Shown piece by piece: positions 1-8,870 of a DNA stretch of 64,000 nucleotides. Source of the stretch: Sneathiella marina. Its GTDB lineage: Bacteria; Pseudomonadota; Alphaproteobacteria; Sneathiellales; Sneathiellaceae. Under the pieces are notes generated by a model that searched no databases, was not told where the DNA came from, and was given only the letters and a program-made list of their open reading frames with translations. Numbering within the stretch: position 1 is the first letter of the stretch; each line of letters begins with the position of its first letter. The stretch covers positions 2,998,501 to 3,062,500 of the forward strand of contig NZ_CP098747.1 of the NCBI RefSeq assembly GCF_023746535.1. The letters are read 5' to 3'. The translations under genes and the position numbers were made by a program.

Positions 1-609
1 CCTCGTCAGAGCAATATCACCCCGGTTCTGCTGCCATCCAATAAAGTCGTGATCCTTGAGATCATCTATAGACTGCGGATAACCACGGCTTTCAAGATAG
101 CTTTTCGCCCCGTACAATCCAAAACCCGCCTTCCCGACACGCCGCCCGATTAAGTCGGATGATCTGGGATTTGCAAGCCGTAATGCCATGTCAGCTTCTC
201 GTTTTCGCAAATCAAGGACAGAGATATCAAGAATAAGTTCGAACCGGATGTTCGGATAAAATTTCTGAAATTTGCTGATATTCGGTGTCAGCCAGTAGCT
301 GCCAAATCCTTCCGTCGCTGAAAACCGGATCAATCCGGAAAGCGATTTATCCATCCCCCTAATCTGGCTTTCAATATCTCGAAACCCGAGTGCAGTTTCT
401 TCTATTCTGGCCCTTATCTGCTGACCCGCTGTCGTCAGTAGATATCCATGGGAAGCCCGCTCGAACAATCGCGTTTCCAGCCTGGCTTCAAGCTCAGCAA
501 TTTGCCGGCCGACCGTCGGTTGCGATACAGAAAGTTGGCGAGCGGCAGCAGATAAGCTGCCAGATTCTGCAACTGCTAAAAAATATCTGTAAAGATCCCA
601 AGACATCAT
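1..609 (-). CDS. LysR family transcriptional regulator (C-terminus cut by window edge)
   Basis: This is a partial DNA-binding regulator; about 203 residues are present and the reading frame runs off the left edge. The protein starts MMSWDLYRYFLAVAESGSLS and continues with a LysR helix-turn-helix (AAARQLSVSQPTVGRQIAELEARL, residues about 20-45) followed by FERASHGYLLTTAG, the usual LysR linker start. The beginning of the periplasmic-binding-like effector domain follows (TEGFGSYWLTPNISKFQKFYP). I chose the ATG ending at 607 because the other nearby ATGs are in frames that do not give LysR sequence. It is divergent from the PaaI-like thioesterase, with a 100-base gap that contains two inverted repeats, so it probably controls itself and that neighbour. 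The effector is unknown. Confidence 0.93.
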   Translation of the reverse strand, partial: MMSWDLYRYFLAVAESGSLSAAARQLSVSQPTVGRQIAELEARLETRLFERASHGYLLTTAGQQIRARIEETALGFRDIESQIRGMDKSLSGLIRFSATEGFGSYWLTPNISKFQKFYPNIRFELILDISVLDLRKREADMALRLANPRSSDLIGRRVGKAGFGLYGAKSYLESRGYPQSIDDLKDHDFIGWQQNRGDIALTR

Positions 610-709
610 TCATTCATTTTTGTATAGATGATATACATCAATAGCATATTTTCGTATTGATTTTAATCCCTATCTTTAAGCGATAACCTAACTATAAAAC
701 GGAATTATC
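610..709. promoter_or_regulatory. divergent regulator/thioesterase intergenic region with two inverted repeats
   Basis: The 100-base gap between the divergent LysR gene and the thioesterase gene holds two perfect inverted repeats. One is TGTATA-5-TATACA at 621-637, which contains a T-N11-A LysR box (T623 to A635). The other is ATCAATA-11-TATTGAT at 637-661. This is the usual place for a LysR protein to bind and autoregulate. The repeats are seen directly; their role is inferred. Confidence 0.5.
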
Positions 710-1168
710 ATGACCCTCCAGAATGTCGATTTGGAAAAAGCACGACAGCAAATGACAGGCCTTCAACAACTTCAGGCAATGGCCGCAGGCGCAGTACCTG
801 CTCCATCCATAGCCAGTACCCTTGATTTTACCCTTAAGGAAATTTCATATGGAAAGGCTGTCTTTGAAGGAAAACCAAGCTCCAAACATCTTAATCCAAT
901 AGGCAGTATCCATGGTGGGTATGCAGCGACTTTACTTGATTCCGCCTTGGGCTGCAGCGTTCATACAATGATGGAACCTGGGGAGAATTACACCACTGTT
1001 GATTTGAACATCAAATATCTGCGCGCCATGAAGCCCGGAATGGGCATTGTAACTGCCACGTCTGAAGTCGTTCACAAAGGCCGCAAGATCGCCACTGCAG
1101 ACGCAAAATTGATTGGCGAGGACGGCAAAATATACGCGACAGGAAACACCACCTGCGCCGTTTTTTAG
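710..1168 (+). CDS. PaaI-family hotdog thioesterase
   Basis: This is a 152-residue hotdog-fold acyl-CoA thioesterase of the PaaI/YdiI type, expected to hydrolyse small or aromatic acyl-CoA thioesters in the cytoplasm. The family signature is visible as HGGYAATLLDSALG (H68-G-G and D77), followed by TVDLNIKYLRAMKPG, the beta strand region typical of these enzymes, and a C-terminal GRKIATADAKLIGEDGKIYA strand. Length is normal for the family. The gene is divergent from a LysR regulator and converges on nnrU with only 8 bases between the stops. The true substrate cannot be read from sequence. Confidence 0.88.
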   Translation: MTLQNVDLEKARQQMTGLQQLQAMAAGAVPAPSIASTLDFTLKEISYGKAVFEGKPSSKHLNPIGSIHGGYAATLLDSALGCSVHTMMEPGENYTTVDLNIKYLRAMKPGMGIVTATSEVVHKGRKIATADAKLIGEDGKIYATGNTTCAVF

Positions 1169-1176
1169 GCGACTGT

Positions 1177-1875
1177 CTAATATGACATCGGGACCGGCGA
1201 CACACCAAACAAGCTGGAATGGAAATGGAATACCGCAGCGAAGACAAACAGCCCTAAAAGTATGCGCCACCAAAGCGGTTTAAATGAGAATGTTGCCCGT
1301 CCCTGAATAAGTGCGAGAAACGGAAAATTTGACGTCCGGGCAGCATATCGATCCCAACCTTCTGCTAATTGTTGCGCTTTTTTTGCGTCAATTAGGAATG
1401 TTCCAGCCAAAGCCAGCACTCCAAAGCCACCAAAAAAAATGATCGATGTACTGTCCGAATTATTGACCACATGGACAATAGACCAAAGGATTATCGACCA
1501 CATCAAGGGGTGACGGGTAATGGCATTTATTCCGCTGTAAGCGAATTCCTTGTCCACCAATTTATCGCCCCCCAATGTTGTCGGGTTCGGGCTGGTATAT
1601 GCACTGACAAATAACACAAAGGCGATGGGCATCAAAACTGTCCCCAGATACAATCCGGCGTTCCCTGCATCCCAGATTGGTGCTCCAAATGGGGTTTGAA
1701 TATACGCATATATGACCCAGGCAAACGCTGCGATGGATAGCAAACTGAAAAGGCCTAGATAAGCTCCCGTCCCGACTTTGGAGACAATGGCAACCCTAAG
1801 GTAGCTGGAAGGAATAATATGGATAGCGAGAAAAACAATCATCGCCGCCGAGAGCATAAACAAAGAACCCGTCAT
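1177..1875 (-). CDS. NnrU family integral membrane protein
   Basis: This is a 232-residue membrane protein of the NnrU family. NnrU was first described beside nitrite and nitric oxide reductase genes and is related to methyltransferase-like membrane proteins. About six hydrophobic segments are visible, starting with LSAAMIVFLAIHIIP and including GTGAYLGLFSLLSIAAFAWVIYAY and LYLGTVLMPIAFVLFVSAYT. The motif ITRHPLMWSIILWSIVHVVNN matches the conserved R-H-P...W region of the family. No nitrite or nitric oxide reductase genes are nearby, so a link to denitrification is not supported here. The gene stands alone and converges on the thioesterase gene. Confidence 0.85.
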   Translation of the reverse strand: MTGSLFMLSAAMIVFLAIHIIPSSYLRVAIVSKVGTGAYLGLFSLLSIAAFAWVIYAYIQTPFGAPIWDAGNAGLYLGTVLMPIAFVLFVSAYTSPNPTTLGGDKLVDKEFAYSGINAITRHPLMWSIILWSIVHVVNNSDSTSIIFFGGFGVLALAGTFLIDAKKAQQLAEGWDRYAARTSNFPFLALIQGRATFSFKPLWWRILLGLFVFAAVFHFHSSLFGVSPVPMSY

Positions 1876-2011
1876 TCTAAAGCACCCACCACGCTATTTT
1901 CAGATAAATAAAGTTTGGCATACCGAACGCCTTAGGAGAAGATTTTTATGATAACAACCTCAACGCTTTGAGATATTCATCACATTTTTGCTGTAAATTG
2001 TTCTTTTGAGA

Positions 2012-2257
2012 TCAATGCCGATCGGGATATTTATCGACAGTCTTCATACCTTCTTCCGTCAATTTGCAAACGAGCCAGTCAGGTTTGATCGGATTTTTAA
2101 ACCATGAAGCCGCCCATCCTTTACGAATACAGCTGCGGATGGTCATCGCGCTAATTTGCTGACCATTGGGATCAAACAGCGGCAATTTGCCACCTGGCTG
2201 GAAACGGCCAAGTCGCAAATATTTCAGCTGCGCCGTCGTTGGAGGTTTTGAGACCAT
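2012..2257 (-). CDS. small uncharacterised protein (81 aa), winged-helix-like
   Basis: This is an 81-residue basic protein I do not recognise. It has no signal peptide or membrane segment. The sequence TTAQLKYLRLGRFQPGGKLPLFDPNGQQIS, then TIRSCIRKGWAASWF and finally WLVCKLTEEGMKTVDKY, has the rhythm of a small winged-helix fold in which the last part resembles the wing and final helix (LTEEG). It stands between nnrU and gpt with gaps of more than 120 bases on both sides, so it is probably a single-gene unit. Its codon use looks like that of its neighbours. A DNA-binding role is only a guess. Confidence 0.6.
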   Translation of the reverse strand: MVSKPPTTAQLKYLRLGRFQPGGKLPLFDPNGQQISAMTIRSCIRKGWAASWFKNPIKPDWLVCKLTEEGMKTVDKYPDRH

Positions 2258-2383
2258 CGGATTAGACTAGCGGAAAATGTAACCGGTTAAAAGCTTTTGC
2301 AGATCGCCTGATGAAATCGGGACTTTTCTTCTGCGTGACCTCGGTCTAAAACCATCATCAACCTTAACATGAGGAATTAAACA

Positions 2384-2887
2384 ATGACGCAAGAAGCGGG
2401 CTATACAAAATATTTTCCGGTTTCATGGGAAGAACTGCATCGCAACGGCCGGGCGCTGGCTTGGCGACTCATGGAAAAAGCGCCCTTCAAAGGGATCGTC
2501 GCCGTAACGCGGGGAGGATTGGTTCCGGCAGCGATTGTCGCCCGGGAACTCGATATTCGTCACATCGAGACGATTTGTATTTTGGCATACCGGGATGACA
2601 AAACCGTCGGCGAGGTGAATGTGATCAAACCTCTGGATCTGGAAGACGGCGGCGAAGGCTGGCTGATTGTAGATGATCTCGTCGATAGCGGCATAACCGC
2701 CCGCCATGTGCGCCAAATGCTCCCCAACGCCCACTTTGCCAGTATTTATGGCAAACCCAAAGGGCTGGAGCAAGTCGATACATTTATTACAGAAGTGAGT
2801 CAGGATACCTGGATCCTTTTTCCTTGGGACCAAGCACCAACATTTGTTAAGCCAATTGTCGAAGAGACCCGGTCACAATCGGAGTGA
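2384..2887 (+). CDS. gpt: xanthine(-guanine) phosphoribosyltransferase
   Basis: This 167-residue cytoplasmic enzyme transfers phosphoribosyl from PRPP to xanthine or guanine in purine salvage. The PRPP-binding loop is clear as [13 protein letters not shown] (the two Asp residues near 97-98), and an upstream [19 protein letters not shown] segment matches the Gpt active-site loop. The C-terminal [10 protein letters not shown] is also typical of bacterial Gpt. E. coli Gpt has 152 residues, so this one is slightly longer at both ends. The start is supported by GAGG nine bases upstream of the ATG. The hydroxypyruvate isomerase-like gene follows after only 4 bases, so the two are probably cotranscribed. 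Confidence 0.92.
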   Translation: MTQEAGYTKYFPVSWEELHRNGRALAWRLMEKAPFKGIVAVTRGGLVPAAIVARELDIRHIETICILAYRDDKTVGEVNVIKPLDLEDGGEGWLIVDDLVDSGITARHVRQMLPNAHFASIYGKPKGLEQVDTFITEVSQDTWILFPWDQAPTFVKPIVEETRSQSE

Positions 2888-2891
2888 TCTC

Positions 2892-3674
2892 ATGCTCAAA
2901 CTATCCGCAAACCTAAGCTTTTTATATCAGGAACTGCCGTTTCTTGACCGGTTTAAAGCTGCGGCTAAGGATGGATTTAAAGGCGTTGAGTATTTATTTC
3001 CCTATGAATGGGAGAGCTCTGAACTCCTCAGTCTTTTAAATGAAAATGGCTTGCAGCAGGTTTTATTCAATGCCAGCGCCGGCGACTGGGCAGCGGGAGA
3101 AAAAGGCCTTGCTAGTCTTTCCGGAAGAGAACAGGAATTTCGGGATAGTATTTTCCTGGCACTTGAATATGCAACGGCACTGCAATGCCCTCAGATCCAC
3201 ATTATGGCTGGCCTTCGAGATGAGACGATCTCTCATAGTGCACAGCTGGAGATTTATCACCAAAACCTCGCATTCGCAGCGGAAGAATGCGCAAAACGAC
3301 AGGTTGTTGCCCTAATAGAGCCTATTAATGCGAAAGACATGCCCGGTTTCTTTTTGGAAAATATTTCCATGGCCGCGTCTGTCCTTAACATTGTCGATCA
3401 TCCAAGCCTCAGAATTCAGTTTGATATGTATCATATTCAGCGAACGGATGGTGACATTTGCCTGCAGTTTCTGGCCAATGCTGATAAAATTGGCCATATA
3501 CAAATTGCCAACCCTCCACATCGTTATGAGCCAGGCAACGGTGAAATAAATTATCCCTATATTTTCAATTTTTTGAAATCCGAGAGATACTCAGGATGGA
3601 TCGGATGCGAATACAAGCCGTCGACAACGACCTCAAAAACCTTGGGATGGGCCAAAGAACTCCTAACTCAATGA
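2892..3674 (+). CDS. hydroxypyruvate isomerase-like TIM-barrel protein
   Basis: This is a 260-residue sugar-phosphate isomerase-like TIM barrel of the Hyi/OtnI group. These enzymes interconvert hydroxypyruvate and tartronate semialdehyde, or related 3-carbon acids. Visible markers are KLSANLSFLYQELPFLDRF at the N-terminus, HIMAGL, EPINAKDMPGFFL (first catalytic Glu), QFDMYHIQRTDGD, HIQIANPPHRYEPGNGEINY and GWIGCEYKP (second catalytic Glu). I chose the ATG at 2892, which is preceded by GGAG and lies just after the gpt stop, rather than an in-frame start inside gpt. It is likely cotranscribed with gpt, although no metabolic link is obvious. The exact substrate is uncertain. Confidence 0.88.
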   Translation: MLKLSANLSFLYQELPFLDRFKAAAKDGFKGVEYLFPYEWESSELLSLLNENGLQQVLFNASAGDWAAGEKGLASLSGREQEFRDSIFLALEYATALQCPQIHIMAGLRDETISHSAQLEIYHQNLAFAAEECAKRQVVALIEPINAKDMPGFFLENISMAASVLNIVDHPSLRIQFDMYHIQRTDGDICLQFLANADKIGHIQIANPPHRYEPGNGEINYPYIFNFLKSERYSGWIGCEYKPSTTTSKTLGWAKELLTQ

Positions 3675-3808
3675 AAATACTCCATCAAGTCTTTGTGACA
3701 GAATGCATTGGAATTATTGAAACTTTAAGACAATAGCGTTACACCTGAATATCAAAATAAATAACTAAGTGTCCGTAATGTTGGTTTTTTAGGGCAATAG
3801 GCTTCACA

Positions 3809-5602
3809 ATGGCCGTCGTTGAGCGAAATAAAACAAAAGAAAAAATTCTCAACCCGATTTTTTCGGCAACAAATAGCATGCCTGTCAAGCTTGTCGCATG
3901 TGCGATCGCCATCGGCTTGTTAGCAGGTTATGGGGCGGTTGGATTCCGGATCGCCATTAGCGAACTTCAAACCCTGTTTTATGGATATGGAAGCTACGAT
4001 ATCATTTCGATGGCGGATAGCCTTCCATGGTGGCAAATCGTTGCGGTCCCTGTCATCGGCGGACTTATTGTCGGTTTTTTCCTGAAATACCTGATGCCTG
4101 GCCATCGCCCGCAAGGTGTCGCCGATGTAATGGAAGCGGTTATCGTCAATCGTGGGAAGATGAAATTGCTGACCGGCTTTGGTGCCATGTTTGTAAGTGC
4201 GGTGTCACTTGGCTCCGGGGCGTCAAGCGGCCGCGAAGGACCGGTGGTACATTTTGGCGCCATGATCGCCAGCCAGCTCGGGCAGCGGCTAAGACTACCT
4301 TCCAAATATTATATGACATTGGTTGCTTGCGGCGTCGCCTCCGGTGTTGCCGCGTCATTTAACGCTCCTATTGCCGGTATGTTCTTTGCCCTTGAGGTGG
4401 TTGTCGGGTCTCTGGCCACACAGGCTTTCGCCCCAATTGTGATCGCTTCCGTTGTCGGAACGATCATCAGTCGCATATATGTGGGAGACTTTCCGGCATT
4501 CATCATTCCACAATACAGTATTGTTTCCCTGTGGGAATTTCCGGCCATCGCGTTGCTAGGTGTTGTATCCGCATTCGTTTCATTGATCTTCATATGGAGC
4601 ATTACGTTTTCTACGCAAACCATTGACCGTTTTCACATCCCTGACGTTTTACGCCCAGCGGCAGGGGGGCTTATTCTAGGCCTAATTGCCACTCAGTTCC
4701 CGCAGATTATCGGTGTTGGATATGAGGCGACAGATAGTGCGCTAAAGGGCAATTACGGATTGCTTCTCCTCCTGGCCTTGATTGTGGTGAAAACTATGGC
4801 CGTTGGAATTACGATTGGCAGTAAATTTGGCGGCGGCTTTTTCTCGCCGTCCTTGTTTATCGGAGCAATGACCGGTGGCGCTTTCGGCCTTATCGCTGCG
4901 CAGGCATTTCCTGAAATGGCGGCAAGTCATGGACTCTACGCCATTATCGGAATGTCAGCGGTTGCCGCCTCTGTCTTGGGAGCGCCCATTTCAACCATCT
5001 TAATCGTGTTTGAACTAACTGGCGACTACAAGATCTCTATCGCAGTGATGATCGCCGTGTCTGTGGCAACCCTCATCACCAAGCATATAATTGGGCGCAG
5101 CATATTTCAGACACAGCTTCTCAATCGAAATGTCGATGTCAATGAAAGCCGCGCGCTTCGTCAGTTAAGTTTTCGTCAAGTGCGTGGTATTATGGATCGG
5201 GAATTTATCGAAGTTGCCAAAGATGCACCAATGGCGGATCTTCGGAAAATCGTTGGCAATACCAACCATGACAAATTCGTTGTTGTTGATCCCGAAACGC
5301 ACGAATTTTTTGGCCGTATCGACTACTCTGACCTAAAAACCCACCTGTTCGGTGATGAGCCGGAAGAGAACCTTACGGCTATGGATCTTGTCCATGAAGA
5401 TAATCCCGTCCTTTTTCCGGATACCAGCCTGAAGGCAGCCATCGGTATCATTGAAAAAGCTGGTGTCGAGCATATTCCGGTCATTAATAGAGCCAGCGAC
5501 CGCCGACTTATTGGCATTCTGCATCATAATGATCTTTTGCATGCCTATAATGCGGCACTACTCTCCGCCCAGGACGACGCCCGGGATAAAGTTTTTAAAT
5601 AG
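3809..5602 (+). CDS. ClC-family chloride channel/antiporter with C-terminal CBS pair
   Basis: This 597-residue inner-membrane protein has a ClC core (residues about 25-440, many hydrophobic helices) and two CBS domains at the C-terminus (about 455-590). The gating glutamate motif GREGP is present, with the Glu near residue 143. The later pore segment GSKFGGGFFSPSLFIGAMTGG is also canonical. At the position of the usual GSGIP chloride-binding loop the protein reads GHRPQGVADVMEA, so the central Ser is absent. The CBS pair may sense adenine nucleotides. Whether it is a channel or a chloride/proton exchanger cannot be told from sequence, and an ion other than chloride is possible given the altered loop. 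Confidence 0.92.
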   Translation: MAVVERNKTKEKILNPIFSATNSMPVKLVACAIAIGLLAGYGAVGFRIAISELQTLFYGYGSYDIISMADSLPWWQIVAVPVIGGLIVGFFLKYLMPGHRPQGVADVMEAVIVNRGKMKLLTGFGAMFVSAVSLGSGASSGREGPVVHFGAMIASQLGQRLRLPSKYYMTLVACGVASGVAASFNAPIAGMFFALEVVVGSLATQAFAPIVIASVVGTIISRIYVGDFPAFIIPQYSIVSLWEFPAIALLGVVSAFVSLIFIWSITFSTQTIDRFHIPDVLRPAAGGLILGLIATQFPQIIGVGYEATDSALKGNYGLLLLLALIVVKTMAVGITIGSKFGGGFFSPSLFIGAMTGGAFGLIAAQAFPEMAASHGLYAIIGMSAVAASVLGAPISTILIVFELTGDYKISIAVMIAVSVATLITKHIIGRSIFQTQLLNRNVDVNESRALRQLSFRQVRGIMDREFIEVAKDAPMADLRKIVGNTNHDKFVVVDPETHEFFGRIDYSDLKTHLFGDEPEENLTAMDLVHEDNPVLFPDTSLKAAIGIIEKAGVEHIPVINRASDRRLIGILHHNDLLHAYNAALLSAQDDARDKVFK

Positions 5603-5669
5603 GATTAAAGCGGTTTGTCCCTAGATCCGGTATAGCCGGACCGATCATGTTGAGCTATATCATATAGCC

Positions 5670-7949
5670 ATGAGTGACAATTTCGACATTGGTAATTTTG
5701 ACGCCCCTCAAGAAGCGTCGCCGCCCCCAGACCTTTCCTATCTAAATGGCCTGAATGAAGGGCAAACAGCGGCTGTACAATCTCTTGACGGACCCGTTTT
5801 GGTTCTTGCCGGAGCGGGTACGGGGAAAACACGTGTACTGATCACCAGGCTGGCTCATATCCTGAATATGCGTGATGTACGCCCGTGGGAGATTCTTGCC
5901 GTTACCTTTACGAACAAGGCCGCGGCCGAAATGCGAGAGCGAACCGCAAATCTTGTCGGGCCACAAGCCATTGAAATTAAGCTTGGGACCTTCCACTCAA
6001 TTGGCGTCTGGTTACTACGCCGCCACGCTGAATTGGTCGGCCTCAATACCAATTTCACAATCCTGGATACAGATGATCAACTTAGATTGCTGAAGCAAAT
6101 CCTGGTTGACGAAGGCATCGACGTAAAAAAATGGCCTCCGCGGGGATTAGCGGCAGTCATTGACCGCTGGAAAGACAAGGGTTTACGTCCGGATCAAGTG
6201 AAAGATCTGGATGGTAATGGATTCGCCCATGGCCGTGCCGGTGAATTATACAAAATCTACCAAACCCGACTGACCGCCCAGAATGCGTGTGATTTTGGCG
6301 ATTTACTGCTGCATATCCTGACACTCTTCCAGCAAAACCCGGAGATTCTTGCGCAATATCAAAACCGCTTCAAATATATTCTTGTTGATGAATATCAAGA
6401 TACCAATGTGGCCCAGTATTTAATGCTTCGTTTATTGGCGCAGAAACATAAGAACATATGCTGCGTTGGCGATGATGATCAGTCTATTTATGGTTGGCGC
6501 GGTGCTGAAGTCGGCAATATATTGAAGTTTGAAGACGACTTTCCAGGTGCCGATGTAATTCGCTTGGAAAGAAATTATCGTTCTACATCGCATATATTGG
6601 GTGCCGCATCAGGACTCATTTCCCGAAACGAGAGCCGGCTTGGCAAAACCTTGTTCACGGAAGGAAATGACGGTGAGAAAGTTGTTCTCAACGGGCTGTG
6701 GGATGGTGGAAACGAAGCTCGGTGGGTTGCGGATGAAATCGAAAATATCGAACGCAAAGGTGCCAGCTTAAAAGATGTAGCAATTTTGGTCCGCGCCAGT
6801 TTTCAAACCCGTGACTTCGAAGAATGCTTCTTAAGCATGGGAATTAAATATCGCGTCATTGGTGGCCTGAGATTTTACGAACGCCGTGAAATACGCGATG
6901 TCCTCGCCTATCTTCGGGTCATTAATCAGGCGGATGATGATTTGGCTTTTGAGCGAATTTACAATTTGCCGAAAAGAGGCCTTGGTGCCAAAGCCCTGGA
7001 AAAAATCCGAAATATTGGTCGCGCTAACAATCTGTCACTTTCCCGGGCAGCTGTTCTTGCCGTTGAACAAAAATTGTTTAAGGGGAAGCCCCTCGCCGCT
7101 CTTTCTGAGTTATGCGCAAATTTCGAACACTGGCGGGCTCAGAAAGACCTAATTCCACCGAATGAGCTAGTTGAGGCGGTTCTTGAAGAGAGCGGGTATT
7201 TTGACATGTGGCGTCAGGATAAATCAGTCGAAGCCGAAGGGAAGAAAGAAAACCTGAAAGAACTAGGCCCGGCACTGGCGGATTATGAAAGTCTTGGACA
7301 ATTTTTGGAACATGTGTCCCTTGTTATGGAGAATAACGAGGATAAAAGTGACGAAATGGTAAGCGTTATGACACTCCATTCCGCAAAAGGGTTGGAATAT
7401 GACACCGTTTTCCTTCCGGGTTGGGAAGAAGGCTTATTTCCTCATCAGCGGGCCCTTGACGAGAATGGCCTAAAAGCACTCGAAGAGGAACGACGCCTTG
7501 CATATGTTGGCATTACGCGCGCCAAATTGCGGTGTTATATCAGTCACGCCAGTAATCGCCGTATCCATGGACAATGGCAGTCTTCATTACCAAGCCGGTT
7601 CGTCGACGAATTGCCCAAAGAACATATTGCCGATCAATCTGAACAAGGTGTGTACAACACATCGCGCGCTTCCGACGCATCCTCAACGTTCACATGGCGA
7701 ACGGCGGAGCCCACCCATTACACCGATGTAATGAAAAAACGGGCTGCTGCCAACGAAGCCCTGGTGGACAATACAACACAGCCCTTGAAGTCAGACGGCA
7801 GTGACACCGGCAAGGAAGTTGGCAGTCGTATATTTCACCAGAAATTCGGTTATGGCCGTATTTTGCGGAAAGATGGTCCGAAACTCGAAATCGCTTTCGA
7901 GAAAGCGGGTACAAAGAAAGTGATGGAAAATTTTGTCCAAACCTGCTGA
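5670..7949 (+). CDS. uvrD: ATP-dependent 3'-5' DNA helicase UvrD/PcrA
   Basis: This is a 759-residue superfamily 1A helicase that unwinds DNA in nucleotide excision and mismatch repair and clears proteins from DNA. Walker A is GAGTGKTR with Lys53. The other motifs are TFTNKAAAEMRER (Ia), LVDEYQDTN (II), GDDDQSIYGWRGA (III), RLERNYRST (IV), MTLHSAKGLEYDTVFLPG (V) and EERRLAYVGITRAK (VI). The C-terminal FGYGRILRKDGPKLEIAFEKAG is the small domain that PcrA/UvrD use to contact RNA polymerase. The ATG sits one base after a short palindrome and has no obvious Shine-Dalgarno sequence. prmA begins inside its 3' end. No LexA box was seen upstream. Confidence 0.95.
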   Translation: MSDNFDIGNFDAPQEASPPPDLSYLNGLNEGQTAAVQSLDGPVLVLAGAGTGKTRVLITRLAHILNMRDVRPWEILAVTFTNKAAAEMRERTANLVGPQAIEIKLGTFHSIGVWLLRRHAELVGLNTNFTILDTDDQLRLLKQILVDEGIDVKKWPPRGLAAVIDRWKDKGLRPDQVKDLDGNGFAHGRAGELYKIYQTRLTAQNACDFGDLLLHILTLFQQNPEILAQYQNRFKYILVDEYQDTNVAQYLMLRLLAQKHKNICCVGDDDQSIYGWRGAEVGNILKFEDDFPGADVIRLERNYRSTSHILGAASGLISRNESRLGKTLFTEGNDGEKVVLNGLWDGGNEARWVADEIENIERKGASLKDVAILVRASFQTRDFEECFLSMGIKYRVIGGLRFYERREIRDVLAYLRVINQADDDLAFERIYNLPKRGLGAKALEKIRNIGRANNLSLSRAAVLAVEQKLFKGKPLAALSELCANFEHWRAQKDLIPPNELVEAVLEESGYFDMWRQDKSVEAEGKKENLKELGPALADYESLGQFLEHVSLVMENNEDKSDEMVSVMTLHSAKGLEYDTVFLPGWEEGLFPHQRALDENGLKALEEERRLAYVGITRAKLRCYISHASNRRIHGQWQSSLPSRFVDELPKEHIADQSEQGVYNTSRASDASSTFTWRTAEPTHYTDVMKKRAAANEALVDNTTQPLKSDGSDTGKEVGSRIFHQKFGYGRILRKDGPKLEIAFEKAGTKKVMENFVQTC

Positions 7950-8793
7950 TACCTCCCTCTGGCAGCTCAGCGTTACCCTCCCATTGCCAGAACTTGAACC
8001 GATTGAACAGATACTTGAAGACCATGCTTTGACGATTTCAACAGAAGAAGCTGTGGCTGATGGTTCCCTTTGGACAATGAATGTCTTGTTTGAGCAAAAA
8101 CCGGGCGATCAACTCCTGCAACAATTAGACGCTGATCTTGACTATCTTGTTGCCCCTCTGGTTCAAAAAGATTGGGTTTCGGAAAGCCAGAAAATGCTTC
8201 CACCCGTCGATGCAGGACGATTTTACATTCACGGATCCCATGATCCTGTTCATCCCTCTATTTCCCGACATGATCTGACAATTGAGGCGGGGCGCGCCTT
8301 CGGAACAGGCTTGCATGAAACGACCTTCGGCTGTCTTTTGGCTATTGATGACTTACGGAAAAAGCGGGAGTTTTATAACGCACTCGACCTTGGCTGCGGA
8401 TCAGGCGTCCTTGCACTTGCCATTGCGAAAGCCTGGCGAAGACCGGTTCTCGCCAGCGATATCGATATAGATGCTGTCCTGGTAACAAATGAAAATGCCA
8501 AGAAGAATGGTCTGGCACCCCTCATTAAGGCAGAACATGCGGCAGGATTAAATAGCCGCATCCTGCACCAGCACGGACCTTATGATCTGATCGTTGCAAA
8601 TATTCTGGCAAAACCGCTAGTCACTATGGCTTTCAGCATTGCCAATGCTTTGGCAGACAATGGAGTGCTTATCCTGTCGGGTTTGCTTGGTAAGCAGGAA
8701 CAAATGGTGTTCAGCAGTTACCGACTACAAGGCTTGCGGTTGCAACGACGGTACGCCATAGGTGAATGGCGCGCGCTCGTCTTGTCAAAATAG
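7933..8793 (+). CDS. prmA: ribosomal protein L11 methyltransferase
   Basis: This 286-residue cytoplasmic enzyme uses S-adenosylmethionine to methylate ribosomal protein L11. The SAM-binding core is LDLGCGSGVLALAIAKAW followed by SDIDIDAVLVTNENAKKN, and the substrate-side motif is DLIVANILAKPL. The AFGTGLHETTFGCLLAIDDL segment before the core is the PrmA signature. The start is probably the TTG at 7933, inside the last codons of uvrD with a 17-base overlap. The first in-frame ATG would remove about 48 residues of the N-terminal substrate domain. The two genes are likely cotranscribed. Confidence 0.93.
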   Translation: MSKPADTSLWQLSVTLPLPELEPIEQILEDHALTISTEEAVADGSLWTMNVLFEQKPGDQLLQQLDADLDYLVAPLVQKDWVSESQKMLPPVDAGRFYIHGSHDPVHPSISRHDLTIEAGRAFGTGLHETTFGCLLAIDDLRKKREFYNALDLGCGSGVLALAIAKAWRRPVLASDIDIDAVLVTNENAKKNGLAPLIKAEHAAGLNSRILHQHGPYDLIVANILAKPLVTMAFSIANALADNGVLILSGLLGKQEQMVFSSYRLQGLRLQRRYAIGEWRALVLSK

Positions 8794-8870
8794 TGGAATT
8801 GTCGCTCTAGAAAAGAAGCAGCCGGTCCATCAACACTATGGGGGGATGCATATGAACCGGCTGCTGACGA

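Noticed and set aside
2258-2383. Possible purine riboswitch before gpt
   Set aside because: The 126-base leader does not show the conserved three-way junction loops of the purine riboswitch; only a normal GAGG ribosome binding site is visible.
8817-8865. Ten-base inverted repeat (AGCAGCCGGT / ACCGGCTGCT) after prmA
   Set aside because: The loop is 29 bases and no T run follows on either strand, so it is not supported as a terminator. It may still fold, but nothing else points to a role.
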